Shown here: positions 27,487 to 36,223 of the stretch, one piece after another
Numbering within the stretch: position 1 is the stretch's first letter
Layout: each line of letters opens with the position of its first letter
Source: Paracoccaceae bacterium
Lineage (GTDB): Bacteria; Pseudomonadota; Alphaproteobacteria; Rhodobacterales; Rhodobacteraceae
DNA: 64,000 nucleotides
NCBI GenBank assembly: GCA_022843025.1
Contig: JALHOL010000006.1
Span: forward strand, 186,001-250,000
Reading direction: 5' to 3'
The notes under the pieces: model-generated
The model's database searches: none
What the model saw: only the letters and a program-made list of their open reading frames with translations
Told to the model about the DNA's origin: nothing
Translations under genes and position numbers: made by a program

Positions 27487-28197
27487 ATGGCTGAGCCCTT
27501 TCTGATCGGCGAGGCGATGACCGGCGGCTATGGCGGTGCGGATATCCTGCATGCCTGCACGATTGCCGTGGAAAAAGGCCAGATCGCCGTGATTGTTGGC
27601 CCCAATGGCGCCGGCAAATCCACCGCCATGAAGGCGGTCTTCGGGATGCTGAAGCTGCGGTCCGGCCATGTGAAACTGGCGGGTGAGGATATCACCGCGT
27701 TGACGCCGCAGGCCCGCGTGGGCAAGGGGATGGGCTTCGTGCCGCAGACCCACAACATCTTCACCTCGATGACGGTGGAAGAGAACCTCGAGATGGGGGC
27801 CTTTATCCGCACCGACGATTTCCGCGATACGCTGGCGCAGGTCTATGACCTGTTCCCTGTCCTGAAGCAAAAGCGTTTGCAGCCCGCAGGCGAGTTGTCG
27901 GGCGGGCAGCGCCAACAGGTCGCTGTGGGCCGCGCGTTGATGACCAAGCCCAAGGTCCTGATGCTGGACGAACCCACCGCAGGCGTCAGCCCCATCGTGA
28001 TGGACGAGTTGTTCGACCGCATCATCGAAGTGGCGCGCACGGGTATTTCGATCCTGATGGTGGAACAGAATGCCCGTCAGGCGCTGGAGATCGCCGACAA
28101 GGGCTATGTCCTTGTGCAGGGCGCCAACCGATTCACCGACACCGGGGCCGCGCTGCTCGCCGACCCGGAAGTCCGCCGTTCCTTCCTTGGGGGTTGA
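27487..28197 (+). CDS. livF: Branched-chain-type ABC transporter ATP-binding protein LivF
   Basis: 236 residues. Walker A is GPNGAGKST, the signature LSGGQRQQVAVGR and Walker B VLMLDEP, all canonical. The ATG at 27487 has GGAGG eight bases upstream; the in-frame extension upstream runs into the inverted repeat and is rejected. It is followed three bases later by livH. Confidence 0.93.
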   Translation: MAEPFLIGEAMTGGYGGADILHACTIAVEKGQIAVIVGPNGAGKSTAMKAVFGMLKLRSGHVKLAGEDITALTPQARVGKGMGFVPQTHNIFTSMTVEENLEMGAFIRTDDFRDTLAQVYDLFPVLKQKRLQPAGELSGGQRQQVAVGRALMTKPKVLMLDEPTAGVSPIVMDELFDRIIEVARTGISILMVEQNARQALEIADKGYVLVQGANRFTDTGAALLADPEVRRSFLGG

Positions 28198-28200
28198 GGC

Positions 28201-29211
28201 ATGGATATCCTGAACGCCCTGATCGTTTTTCTGAACTTCGTCTTCGTGCCGGGCTTGGCCTATGGCGCGCAACTGGCGCTGGGGGCGCTGGGGGTGACGC
28301 TGATCTATGGCATCCTGCGCTTTTCCAACTTTGCCCATGGCGACACGATGGCCTTTGGCACCATGGCCACAATCCTGGTGACATGGTGGTTGCAATCCAT
28401 GGGCATCGGCTTTGGCGTGCTGCCCACCGCCCTGCTGGCTCTGCCCATCGGCATTGCCGTCACCGCGTTGTTCGTGCTGGGCACGGACCGGGTGATCTAT
28501 CGCTTTTACCGCAAGCAGAAGGCCGCGCCGGTGATCCTTGTGATGGTGTCGCTGGGCGTGATGTTCGTGATGAACGGCATTGTCCGCCTGATCATCGGGG
28601 TGGATGACCAGAACTTCACCGATGGCGAACGCTTTGTCATCTCGGCCGGGGATTTCAAGACGGCCACCGGGCTTGCCGAAGGGTTGGCGATCAAGACAAC
28701 CCAAGCCGTGACCGTCGTCACCGCGCTGGTGGTGATGGGCCTGCTGTTCTGGTTCCTGCAAAAGACCCGCACCGGGAAATCCATGCGCGCCTTTTCCGAC
28801 AATGAGGATCTGGCGCTGCTGTCGGGCATCAACCCCGACCGCGTGGTGGCCGTAACCTGGATCATCGCAGCCGCCTTGGCCACGATTGCAGGCGTTCTGT
28901 ACGGATTGGACAAGAGCTTCAAACCATTTGTCTATTTCCAGCTCCTGCTGCCGATCTTTGCTGCCGCCATCGTGGGTGGCCTTGGCAGCCCGCTGGGTGC
29001 CATCGCGGGCGGTTTCGTCATCGCCTTTTCCGAGGTGATGGTCACCTATGCCTGGAAGAAGGTGGTCACCTATCTGGTGCCCGAAAGCATGGCGCCGGAC
29101 GGGCTGCTGCAACTGATGTCGACGGATTACAAATTCGCCGTCAGCTTTGCGATCCTGATCCTTGTGCTGATCTTCATGCCCACCGGCCTGTTCAAGGGGA
29201 AATCGGTATGA
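28201..29211 (+). CDS. livH: Branched-chain-type ABC transporter permease LivH
   Basis: 336 residues, strongly hydrophobic, with about eight predicted membrane segments. The N-terminal GLAYGAQLALGALGVTLIYG and the EAA-like stretch FGTMATILVTWW region fit the LivH family. It overlaps livM by four bases (ATGA), so the two permease subunits are translationally coupled. Confidence 0.92.
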   Translation: MDILNALIVFLNFVFVPGLAYGAQLALGALGVTLIYGILRFSNFAHGDTMAFGTMATILVTWWLQSMGIGFGVLPTALLALPIGIAVTALFVLGTDRVIYRFYRKQKAAPVILVMVSLGVMFVMNGIVRLIIGVDDQNFTDGERFVISAGDFKTATGLAEGLAIKTTQAVTVVTALVVMGLLFWFLQKTRTGKSMRAFSDNEDLALLSGINPDRVVAVTWIIAAALATIAGVLYGLDKSFKPFVYFQLLLPIFAAAIVGGLGSPLGAIAGGFVIAFSEVMVTYAWKKVVTYLVPESMAPDGLLQLMSTDYKFAVSFAILILVLIFMPTGLFKGKSV

Positions 29212-30506
29212 CCCGCAACCTTGCGCTTTTCGGAACGGTCGCTGCCCTGTTCATCATGACGGGGGTGTTCCAGAGCTGGAACCTGTCCCTGTCGATCCTT
29301 GGTATCTCGCTTCTGTCGGCCATCATGGCGCTGGGGGTGAATATCCAGTGGGGCTATGCGGGGCTGTTCAACACCGGGATCATGGGCTTTACCGCGCTGG
29401 GGGGGCTGGCTGTCGTGCTGGTTTCCGCCCGGCCCGTGGCCGAAGGCTGGGCCGCTGGCGGCACCGGTATTCTGGGGGGCCTGTTCCTTGGGGCTGCGTC
29501 GATCGCCGCCGCCATCTTTGCCTGGAACCGGATGCGTCCGGGCCGCCTGCGGATGCTGGTGACGCTGGCCATCTGCGTCGCCGGTTTCTTCCTGTTCCGC
29601 ATGGTCTTCGACCCGGCGGTCGAGGCGGTCGAGGCGTTCAATCCCGCCACCGCGGGCAATATCGGCGGTCTGGGCCTGCCTGCGCTGGTGTCTTGGCCGG
29701 TGGGCGGCCTGCTGGCCGCCGCCGCCGCCTGGGCCATCGGAAAAATCTCGCTGGGCCTGCGGTCGGACTATCTGGCCATCGCCACGCTGGGGATCGCCGA
29801 AATCATCATCGCCGTGATGAAGAACGAAGACTGGCTGGCGCGTGGCGTAAAGAACATCATCGACCTGCCCCGCCCCTGGCCGGTTCCCTATGAGGTGGAC
29901 CTTCAGCAATCGACGGCCTTTATCGACTGGGCCACGCGCTGGGGGTTCGATCCGATGACGGCCTCCTCTATCGTGGTGAAGCTGTTGTACATCGCGCTGT
30001 TCTCGGCGGTGCTGCTGGCGATCATCTGGCTGTCCGAACGCGCGCTCAACAGCCCTTGGGGCCGCATGATGCGCGCCATCCGCGACAATGAGGTGTCCTC
30101 GGCCGCCATGGGCAAGGATGTGAAGCGCCGGCATTTACAGGTCTTCGTGCTCGGCTCGGCTGTCGTGGGGATCGCGGGGGCGATGTATACCTCGATGGCG
30201 GGCCAGTTGCTGCCGGGCGAATACAACCCGCTGCGCTTCACCTTCCTGATCTGGGTGATGGTGATCGTGGGCGGGTCGGGCAACAACTGGGGCGCGGTTC
30301 TGGGCGGGCTGTTGATCGGCTGGCTCTGGCTGATCGTGGAAAGCCTTGGCCCGCTGGTCATGGGCGGTATCGTGTCGGGCCTGTCGGAAGGGCCGCTGAA
30401 GACCCATCTTGTCGACAGCGCCCAGCATATGCGCCTGCTTACGCTGGGGGTGATCCTGCTTCTGGTGCTGCGGTTCAGCCCGCGCGGCCTGATCCCCGAA
30501 AAGTGA
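29208..30506 (+). CDS. livM: Branched-chain-type ABC transporter permease LivM
   Basis: 432 residues with about ten membrane segments, longer than many LivM proteins. Family marks include LGVNIQWGYAGLFNTGIMGF near the N-terminus, RSDYLAIATLGIAEII in the middle and AIRDNEVSSAAMGKDV. The last gene of the importer, closed by a clear terminator 23 bp downstream. Confidence 0.92.
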   Translation: MTRNLALFGTVAALFIMTGVFQSWNLSLSILGISLLSAIMALGVNIQWGYAGLFNTGIMGFTALGGLAVVLVSARPVAEGWAAGGTGILGGLFLGAASIAAAIFAWNRMRPGRLRMLVTLAICVAGFFLFRMVFDPAVEAVEAFNPATAGNIGGLGLPALVSWPVGGLLAAAAAWAIGKISLGLRSDYLAIATLGIAEIIIAVMKNEDWLARGVKNIIDLPRPWPVPYEVDLQQSTAFIDWATRWGFDPMTASSIVVKLLYIALFSAVLLAIIWLSERALNSPWGRMMRAIRDNEVSSAAMGKDVKRRHLQVFVLGSAVVGIAGAMYTSMAGQLLPGEYNPLRFTFLIWVMVIVGGSGNNWGAVLGGLLIGWLWLIVESLGPLVMGGIVSGLSEGPLKTHLVDSAQHMRLLTLGVILLLVLRFSPRGLIPEK

Positions 30507-30528
30507 CAGGCCGTCCATCGGCACATGC

Positions 30529-30557
30529 AGGGGCGCCCCACCGGGCGCCCCTTTGCT
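30529..30557 (+). terminator. Terminator of the liv operon
   Basis: A perfect 10-bp stem AGGGGCGCCC / GGGCGCCCCT with loop CACC, followed by TTGCTTT. Confidence 0.8.
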
Positions 30558-30579
30558 TTGCCGCATCCGATTTTCACAT

Positions 30580-30597
30580 GCGACATATTCTTGTCGC
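30580..30597. promoter_or_regulatory. Operator-like dyad before the dimethylglycine-dehydrogenase-like gene
   Basis: The perfect dyad GCGACA-TATTCT-TGTCGC lies 66 bp upstream of the start codon, between the liv terminator and the gene. A near-identical site with the same spacing precedes the GlxA-type regulator gene at 22796-22813, making that regulator the obvious candidate to bind here. Confidence 0.6.
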
Positions 30598-30663
30598 TAA
30601 CCAACATGCCGCCCGGCCCGGCTTGCGGCCAATCTGCGGACAATCCAACGCAGGGAGTCCCCC

Positions 30664-33090
30664 ATGAAAACCCATACCCGAGTGCTCGTGATCGGCGGCG
30701 GTGTCGTCGGCTGCTCGGTTCTTTACCACCTCACCAAGCTGGGCTGGTCCGATGTGATGCTGGTGGAACGCTCCGAGCTGACCTCCGGCTCCACCTGGCA
30801 CGCGGCGGGGGGGTTCCATACCCTGAACGGCGACACAAACATGGCGGCGCTTCAGGGCTATACGATCCGCCTCTACAAAGAGCTTGAGGCGATCACCGGC
30901 ATGTCCTGCGGCCTGCACCATGTGGGCGGCATCACGCTGGCCGACAACGCCGCGCGGTTCGAACAGCTCAAGGCCGAACGCGCCAAGCACCGCTATATGG
31001 GGCTGGATACGGAAATTCTGGGCCCGGAAGAAATTCACAAGCTGACCGACGGGATGGTCAATCTCGAAGGTATCATCGGCGCGCTTTACGATCCGCTGGA
31101 CGGGCACCTCGATCCGTCGGGCACCACCCATGCCTATGCCAAAGCCGCGCGCATGGGCGGGGCCGAGATTGTGCTGCACAACCGCGTGCTGGAAACCAAC
31201 CCGCGCCCTGACGGGTCGTGGGAAGTGGTCACCGAAAAAGGCACCATCATCGCCGAGCATCTGGTGAACGCGGGCGGCCTCTGGGCGCGCGAGATTGGCG
31301 CCATGGCGGGGGTCTACCTTCCGCTTCTGCCGATGGCGCACCAATATCTGGTCACAGACGATATTCCCGAAATCATGGACATCCTGAAATCGGGCCGCGA
31401 ATTCCCGCATGTCATGGATCCGGGCGGCGAAAGCTATCTGCGTCAGGAAGGCCGCGGCCTGTGCATCGGCTTCTACGAAAAGCCGTGCGAGCCGTGGTCG
31501 GTGGATGGCACGCCGTGGGACTTCGGCCATGAGCTTCTGAACGAACAATTCGACAAGATCGAGGATTCCGTCAACTTTGCCTATCGCCGCTTCCCCGTGC
31601 TGGAACGGTCGGGGGTGAAGCGCGTGATCCACGGCCCCTTCACCTTTGCCCCGGACGGCAACCCGCTGATCGGCCCCGTGCCGGGCCTGCGTAACTACTG
31701 GTCCGCCTGCGCCGTCATGGCAGGCTTCTCGCAGGGCGGAGGCATGGGCCTTGCGCTGGCGCAATGGATGATCGAGGGCGAGGTGGAACGCGATCCGCGC
31801 GGCTTCGACGTGGCCCGTTTCGGCGGCTGGACCAGCCCGGGCTATACCGTTCCGAAGGTGATCGAAAACTACCAGATGCGGTTCAGCGTGTCCTACCCGA
31901 ACGAGGAACGCCCCGCCGCCCGCCCCTTCCGCACCACCCCGATGTATGAGGTGTTTGACGGAATGAACGCTGTCTGGGGCCAGCAATACGGGCTGGAGGT
32001 GGTCAACTACCACGCTCTGCCGGGCGAGCCGCGCTATGAAGAGCCGTCCTTCAAACGCTCCAACGCCTGGGAGGCGACGCGCCAAGAGGTGATGGCCGTG
32101 CGCGAAGGCGTGGGCATCAATGAGGTGCAGAACTTCGGCAAATACCGCGTCACCGGCCCGAACGCCCGCGAATGGCTCGACCGGATCATGGCCGGCACCA
32201 TCCCGAAACCGGGGCGGCTGTCGCTTACCCCGATGCTGGCCCATTCCGGCAAGATTTTCGGCGATTTCACCGTCTCCTGCCTGTCGGAACAGGAATTCCA
32301 GCTGACCGCCAGCTATGGCGCGCAGGGTTGGCATTCCCGCTGGTTCGACCAGAACATGATGGATGGCGTGCGGGTCGAAAACATTTCCGACGCCCGCTCG
32401 GGTTTCCAGATTGCCGGCCCCAAGGCGCGCGAACTCCTTTCCCGCGTCACCCGCGCCGATGTGTCGGCCGAGGCGTTCAAGTTCATGGATGTCAAACGCA
32501 TGACCGTGGGCATGGCCAATTGCATCGTCCAGCGCGTCAGCTACACCGCCGATCTGGGATATGAGATCTTCACCGATCACATGTCCGTCCGGCATCTCTG
32601 GGACGTGCTCAACGCCGCCGGCACCGATCTGGGGCTGCGCCCCTTCGGGATGCGCGCGATGATGAGCCTGCGGCTCGACAAATGGTTCGGCAGCTGGGGC
32701 CGGGAATTCAGCCCCGATTACACACCCATGGAAACCGGGCTGGACCGCTTCATCCGCTGGAACAAGGATGCAGACTGGATCGGCAAGGCCGCCGCCACCG
32801 CAGAAAAGGCCGCCGGACCGAAGCGCCGCCTTGTCAACTTCATCGTCGATGCAAACGACGCTGATGTCGTGGCATGGGAGCCGATCTGGCTCGACGGTGC
32901 CGTAGTGGGCTATTGCACCAGCGGCGGCTACAGCCATTGGACAGGCAAATCGGTCGCCATGGGCTTCCTGCCCGCCGACCGCGTTCAGGACGGGCTGGTC
33001 TGTGAGATCGAGATCCTGGGTGAACGCCGCAAGGCCACGGTCCAGCTCGCACCGCTCTGGGATGGCGACGGCGCCCAGATGCGGGGGTAA
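30664..33090 (+). CDS. Dimethylglycine/sarcosine dehydrogenase-like flavoenzyme (FAD + GcvT domains)
   Basis: 808 residues. The N-terminal FAD oxidoreductase domain (about 1-390) begins VLVIGGGVVGCSVLYHL (GxGxxG) and has GSTWHAAGGFHT, where the His matches the residue that carries covalent FAD in mitochondrial dimethylglycine and sarcosine dehydrogenases. The C-terminal ~420 residues form the folate-binding GcvT fold (YRVTGPNAREWLDRI; SYTADLGYEIFTDH; GMRAMMSLRLDKWFGSWG). It should oxidatively demethylate an N-methylglycine and pass formaldehyde to tetrahydrofolate. It forms its own unit behind a strong dyad. Confidence 0.87.
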   Translation: MKTHTRVLVIGGGVVGCSVLYHLTKLGWSDVMLVERSELTSGSTWHAAGGFHTLNGDTNMAALQGYTIRLYKELEAITGMSCGLHHVGGITLADNAARFEQLKAERAKHRYMGLDTEILGPEEIHKLTDGMVNLEGIIGALYDPLDGHLDPSGTTHAYAKAARMGGAEIVLHNRVLETNPRPDGSWEVVTEKGTIIAEHLVNAGGLWAREIGAMAGVYLPLLPMAHQYLVTDDIPEIMDILKSGREFPHVMDPGGESYLRQEGRGLCIGFYEKPCEPWSVDGTPWDFGHELLNEQFDKIEDSVNFAYRRFPVLERSGVKRVIHGPFTFAPDGNPLIGPVPGLRNYWSACAVMAGFSQGGGMGLALAQWMIEGEVERDPRGFDVARFGGWTSPGYTVPKVIENYQMRFSVSYPNEERPAARPFRTTPMYEVFDGMNAVWGQQYGLEVVNYHALPGEPRYEEPSFKRSNAWEATRQEVMAVREGVGINEVQNFGKYRVTGPNAREWLDRIMAGTIPKPGRLSLTPMLAHSGKIFGDFTVSCLSEQEFQLTASYGAQGWHSRWFDQNMMDGVRVENISDARSGFQIAGPKARELLSRVTRADVSAEAFKFMDVKRMTVGMANCIVQRVSYTADLGYEIFTDHMSVRHLWDVLNAAGTDLGLRPFGMRAMMSLRLDKWFGSWGREFSPDYTPMETGLDRFIRWNKDADWIGKAAATAEKAAGPKRRLVNFIVDANDADVVAWEPIWLDGAVVGYCTSGGYSHWTGKSVAMGFLPADRVQDGLVCEIEILGERRKATVQLAPLWDGDGAQMRG

Positions 33091-33095
33091 AGACC

Positions 33096-33122
33096 GGTCC
33101 GGGGCGCATCACGCCCCGGACC
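33096..33122 (+). terminator. Terminator-like hairpin after the dehydrogenase
   Basis: A perfect 11-bp stem GGTCCGGGGCG / CGCCCCGGACC with a 5-base loop, 5 bp after the stop codon. No T tail follows. Confidence 0.65.
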
Positions 33123-33224
33123 CATCGCTGCAGTCTAGTGCAACGACGCTCGAACACGAAAGCCCATTGCAAACAAAAACCGGGCCCGCCCCCCGACCTT
33201 TCCCGAAAACGCCACCCTGCCCCC

Positions 33225-33248
33225 TCTTCTCTGCCCAAATATCCTCGG
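33225..33248 (+). repeat. Dispersed intergenic repeat, AAATATCC type
   Basis: TCTTCTCTG (33225-33233) and AAATATCCTCGG (33237-33248), matching the copies at 55525 and, in reverse, 6921. Hairpins follow within 65 bases. Confidence 0.65.
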
Positions 33249-33436
33249 CTGTCTGCCATCGGATTCGCCACCGGTTCAAGAACCGATGGCTGACGGGGGG
33301 CGAAGCGCCCCCTCCTCTGAGCCGAAGCGTGCAGGCGCGCAGGCGAGGCAAAAGACCTGCGGGCGCATGCCCGCTCCGACAGATCACCGCCCGATCATTA
33401 CTTGACGCCCCGCGCGGCTCTTGGAAGGGTTGGGCC

Positions 33437-34042
33437 ATGAACGCACATATCCTGATCCTCGCCGCCGGGTCCTCTTCTCGCATGCGGGGAGGTGACAAGT
33501 TGCTGGAACAGGTCGATGGCCAGCCCCAGCTTGCGCGCATCCTTCAGGCGGCGCTTCAGACCGGCCTGCCGGTCACTGTCGCCCTGCCGCCGGACCGCCC
33601 GGATCGGGCGGCGGTGATCGCGGGCCTTCCCGCGAGACAGATCACAGTGCCAGACCCCGCGCAGGGCATGGCTGCCAGCCTGACTGCCGGGCTCGCCAGC
33701 CTGCCCGCGACAGCCGGGGTCATGCTGCTGCTCGCCGACCTGCCAGAGATCACCACCGCCGACTTGATCACCCTGCGCGATGCCTGGGCGCAGGAACCTG
33801 AGGCGATTCTGCGCGGGGCGGCGGCGGATGGCACGCCGGGCCATCCAGTCTGCTTTCCCCCCGATTTACGCGATGACCTGATGACGCTGAAGGGCGACGA
33901 AGGGGCGCGGGCGGTCCTTGTGCGCCACCGCGCCCGGCTGCGGCTGATCCCCCTGCCCGACCGCCATGCCACGACCGACCTCGACACGCCCGAAGACTGG
34001 GCTGCCTGGCGTGCGGCACGGCCGGCGCTGCCGTCAGAATAA
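33437..34042 (+). CDS. MocA/MobA-like nucleotidyltransferase family protein
   Basis: 201 residues. The N-terminus AHILILAAGSSSRMRGGDKLL is the nucleotide-binding loop of MobA/MocA-type transferases, and LLLADLPEITTADL carries the metal-binding Asp. MocA attaches CMP to molybdopterin for enzymes such as xanthine or CO dehydrogenase. No molybdenum enzyme is encoded in the window, so the enzyme it serves is unknown. The ATG at 33437 gives the family-typical start; the upstream frame overlaps repeats. Confidence 0.82.
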   Translation: MNAHILILAAGSSSRMRGGDKLLEQVDGQPQLARILQAALQTGLPVTVALPPDRPDRAAVIAGLPARQITVPDPAQGMAASLTAGLASLPATAGVMLLLADLPEITTADLITLRDAWAQEPEAILRGAAADGTPGHPVCFPPDLRDDLMTLKGDEGARAVLVRHRARLRLIPLPDRHATTDLDTPEDWAAWRAARPALPSE

Positions 34043-34094
34043 CCCACCCCTACGTTTCATGGCGCAAGGCGCCACGGGTTGGGGCAAAGGACAA

Positions 34095-34110
34095 TTGGCA
34101 CAAGACTTGC
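34095..34110 (+). promoter_or_regulatory. Putative sigma-54 (-24/-12) promoter
   Basis: TTGGCAC-AAGAC-TTGC has GG and GC separated by exactly ten bases, as RpoN requires, and differs from the consensus only at the weak positions. It lies 97 bp upstream of the hybrid kinase start in a gap with no other clear promoter. Confidence 0.55.
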
Positions 34111-34206
34111 CGTTAAATCCGTGCAATACCCGCTCAGGTTGCGCCCGCAACGCCAGCCCGCACGGCAAGCAGATTGGGAATGGTGGGCCGCGGCGAAAGG
34201 GCGCTT

Positions 34207-36024
34207 ATGACGACATCCGTAGATATCCGGCTCCTTGTGGGCATCGCCTGTACCCTGCTGGTCATGTCGCTATGCCTTGCCGCCTATCTGAACCGCACCT
34301 GGACGGAGCGCTTTCACCGGGCCGTCAACCTCTATGGGGCCAGCCTTGGCAGCCTGACCCTTTCCGCCCTAGGCGTCTTCCTGTCGCAAACCGCCCCCTT
34401 TGTGGTCAGCACGACGTTGCTGATCTCTGGCGCGCATTTCGGCATCGTGTTTGGCTATCTTTCGGTGCATGAGGCGCTGCGGCCGCATCTCGGGCTGCGA
34501 ACCGTGCTTGGCGTGGCGGCCGCCATCTGCCTTGCACAGGTTGCATTGGCGGTGATCTTTCACGATGCCGCCCTGCTGATCGCCACATCCTCGATCGTGA
34601 ACGGGCTGGTGGGCTTTCTGGCCGCAACCCACCTGTGGAAATTGGCCACCGTTACCGCGCCCCGGCTGCGGCTGCTGATTGCGGCCCCGTTCTATCTTGT
34701 CGGCTGTGCCTATGTTGTGCGGCTGGCGCTTCTGGCGGCGACGGACCCCACGAAACTCTTTGTCATGGCCTCATCTGTTGTCGCCTTTACCCTTGGCCTC
34801 ATGTCACTTTATCTGGGCTTTTCCCTGATCATCCTGCGCGAGGCCGCGCTTTCTGTTGACCTGCGGCGCGCCCGCGAACAGGCAGAAGAGGCGATGCGCC
34901 AGCGCACGCGGTTCTTTTCCCAGATCAACCACGAACTTCGCACGCCCTTGAACGGCATCCTCGGCCTGACGCGGATGCTTTCGGCCCATGTGCAAGGCGA
35001 TACAGGCGCCAGAACGCTGAAGGATCTGCAATCCTCGGCGGCCCTGCTGAAGACCGTCGTTGATGATGTGCTGGATTTCGCCAAGCTGGAATCGGATGCA
35101 GTCCGGCTTGAATCCATCGCCTTCGACATCGAAGAGGTGATTGGCGGGATGGTCACACAGTATGAGACATTGGCCGCCGAAAAGGGCGTGACCCTGCGCT
35201 TTGAACCGTCTCCCGATCCGCTGGGCTGGCGAATGGGCGATCCGATGCGCCTGACCCAGATCCTGCACAACATCCTTGCCAATGCGGTAAAGTTTACCAC
35301 CGCCGGGCAGATCACCGTCTCCGTCCGGCGGGCAGAGGGGGATGCCGTCGCACTCTCCATCGCCGATACCGGGATCGGGATGGATGACGATCAGCTTGGT
35401 TCGTTGTTCGAGCCGTTTCGGCAGGCCTCGGCCAGCACGGCGCGGCGCTTTGGCGGTACCGGTCTGGGGATGAGCATTGTCCGGATGCTGGTGGATGCAA
35501 TGGATGGCAAGATCACCGTCCAAAGCCGCCCGGGCCAAGGGACGCGCGTCGATCTGATCCTGCCCCTCGCCTTAACCGCGGCGCCACTGGCCGATGCCGG
35601 GCCGGAGAGTGCCGCCATGGCCCCGACGATGGCGCATGGACCGCTGCGCATCCTCTGCGTCGATGATGACGAGATCAACCGTCTGGTCCTTCAGGCCCTG
35701 CTGGCGGAATTGTCCATCGAAGCCGCCATGGCCGCCAGCGGGGCGGAAGCGGTTGCGATGGCGCGCGATGCGCTGTTCGATGTCTATCTCATTGATATCA
35801 ACATGCCCGAAATGGGCGGTGTCGAAACCCTTGCCGCCCTGCGCGGGATTGATGCCATGCGCAACGGGCCCGCCCCCTTCGCCGTCGCCGTGACAGCCAA
35901 TGTGATGCAGGACGACGTCCAGTCCTATCTGCGGGCCGGGTTCGACGCGCATCTGCCCAAACCCATCGTGTTCGATGATCTGTCCAACATGCTGCATCGG
36001 GCGCAAACCCGCGCAGGCGGCTGA
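34207..36024 (+). CDS. Membrane-bound hybrid sensor histidine kinase
   Basis: 605 residues. About seven hydrophobic segments fill residues 1-215, with no periplasmic loop of size, suggesting sensing within the membrane. Then come HisKA (FSQINHELRTPLNGILGL, about 238-255), HATPase (NILANAVKFT; IADTGIGM; GTGLGMSIVRML) and a C-terminal receiver (RILCVDDDEINRLVLQALLA, phospho-acceptor in LIDINMPEMGG). No HPt domain or output regulator is encoded nearby. The ATG at 34207 has AAAGGG six bases upstream. A sigma-54-type promoter precedes it. Confidence 0.88.
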   Translation: MTTSVDIRLLVGIACTLLVMSLCLAAYLNRTWTERFHRAVNLYGASLGSLTLSALGVFLSQTAPFVVSTTLLISGAHFGIVFGYLSVHEALRPHLGLRTVLGVAAAICLAQVALAVIFHDAALLIATSSIVNGLVGFLAATHLWKLATVTAPRLRLLIAAPFYLVGCAYVVRLALLAATDPTKLFVMASSVVAFTLGLMSLYLGFSLIILREAALSVDLRRAREQAEEAMRQRTRFFSQINHELRTPLNGILGLTRMLSAHVQGDTGARTLKDLQSSAALLKTVVDDVLDFAKLESDAVRLESIAFDIEEVIGGMVTQYETLAAEKGVTLRFEPSPDPLGWRMGDPMRLTQILHNILANAVKFTTAGQITVSVRRAEGDAVALSIADTGIGMDDDQLGSLFEPFRQASASTARRFGGTGLGMSIVRMLVDAMDGKITVQSRPGQGTRVDLILPLALTAAPLADAGPESAAMAPTMAHGPLRILCVDDDEINRLVLQALLAELSIEAAMAASGAEAVAMARDALFDVYLIDINMPEMGGVETLAALRGIDAMRNGPAPFAVAVTANVMQDDVQSYLRAGFDAHLPKPIVFDDLSNMLHRAQTRAGG

Positions 36025-36060
36025 AACGCCACGCGGCGCAGGAACATTCAGGGGAAAGCG

Positions 36061-36144
36061 TGGTGCCCGAGGTCGGACTCGAACCGACATATCTTGCGAT
36101 GGCGGATTTTGAATCCGCTGCGTCTACCATTCCGCCACTCGGGC
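36061..36144 (-). tRNA. tRNA-Leu (anticodon CAA)
   Basis: On the minus strand the sequence starts GCCCGAGTGGCGGAATGG and ends CTCGGGCACCA, with the acceptor stem closed and CCA encoded. The anticodon arm is GCGGA-TTCAAAA-TCCGC, giving CAA. A long variable arm follows, as expected for a class II tRNA, then the T arm GTCGGTTCGAGTCCGAC. It reads UUG codons. Confidence 0.95.
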
Positions 36145-36223
36145 CACGGATGCGGTTTAGCCGCTGCCGTGTGCGGCGTCAACGGCGGCCGGAACCCCGC
36201 CGACCGCCCATCTTTGCACGACC

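Larger units (their letters stand above)
33091..33436. other. Gene-free region with terminator, repeat and hairpins
   Basis: 346 bases without a convincing gene. In order: a GC hairpin (33096-33122), a copy of the dispersed AAATATCC repeat (33225-33248), a CGGTTC-AA-GAACCG dyad near 33271-33284 nested in GCCATCGG/CCGATGGC arms, and a GGGGGCG-AAG-CGCCCCC hairpin (33296-33312). The tail before the next gene is GC-rich with no clear promoter. It has the look of a repeat-rich spacer rather than a lost gene. Confidence 0.6.

Noticed and set aside
30574-32937. A 787-codon open frame on the minus strand
   Set aside because: It is the shadow of the dimethylglycine-dehydrogenase-like gene, whose FAD and GcvT motifs are unmistakable.
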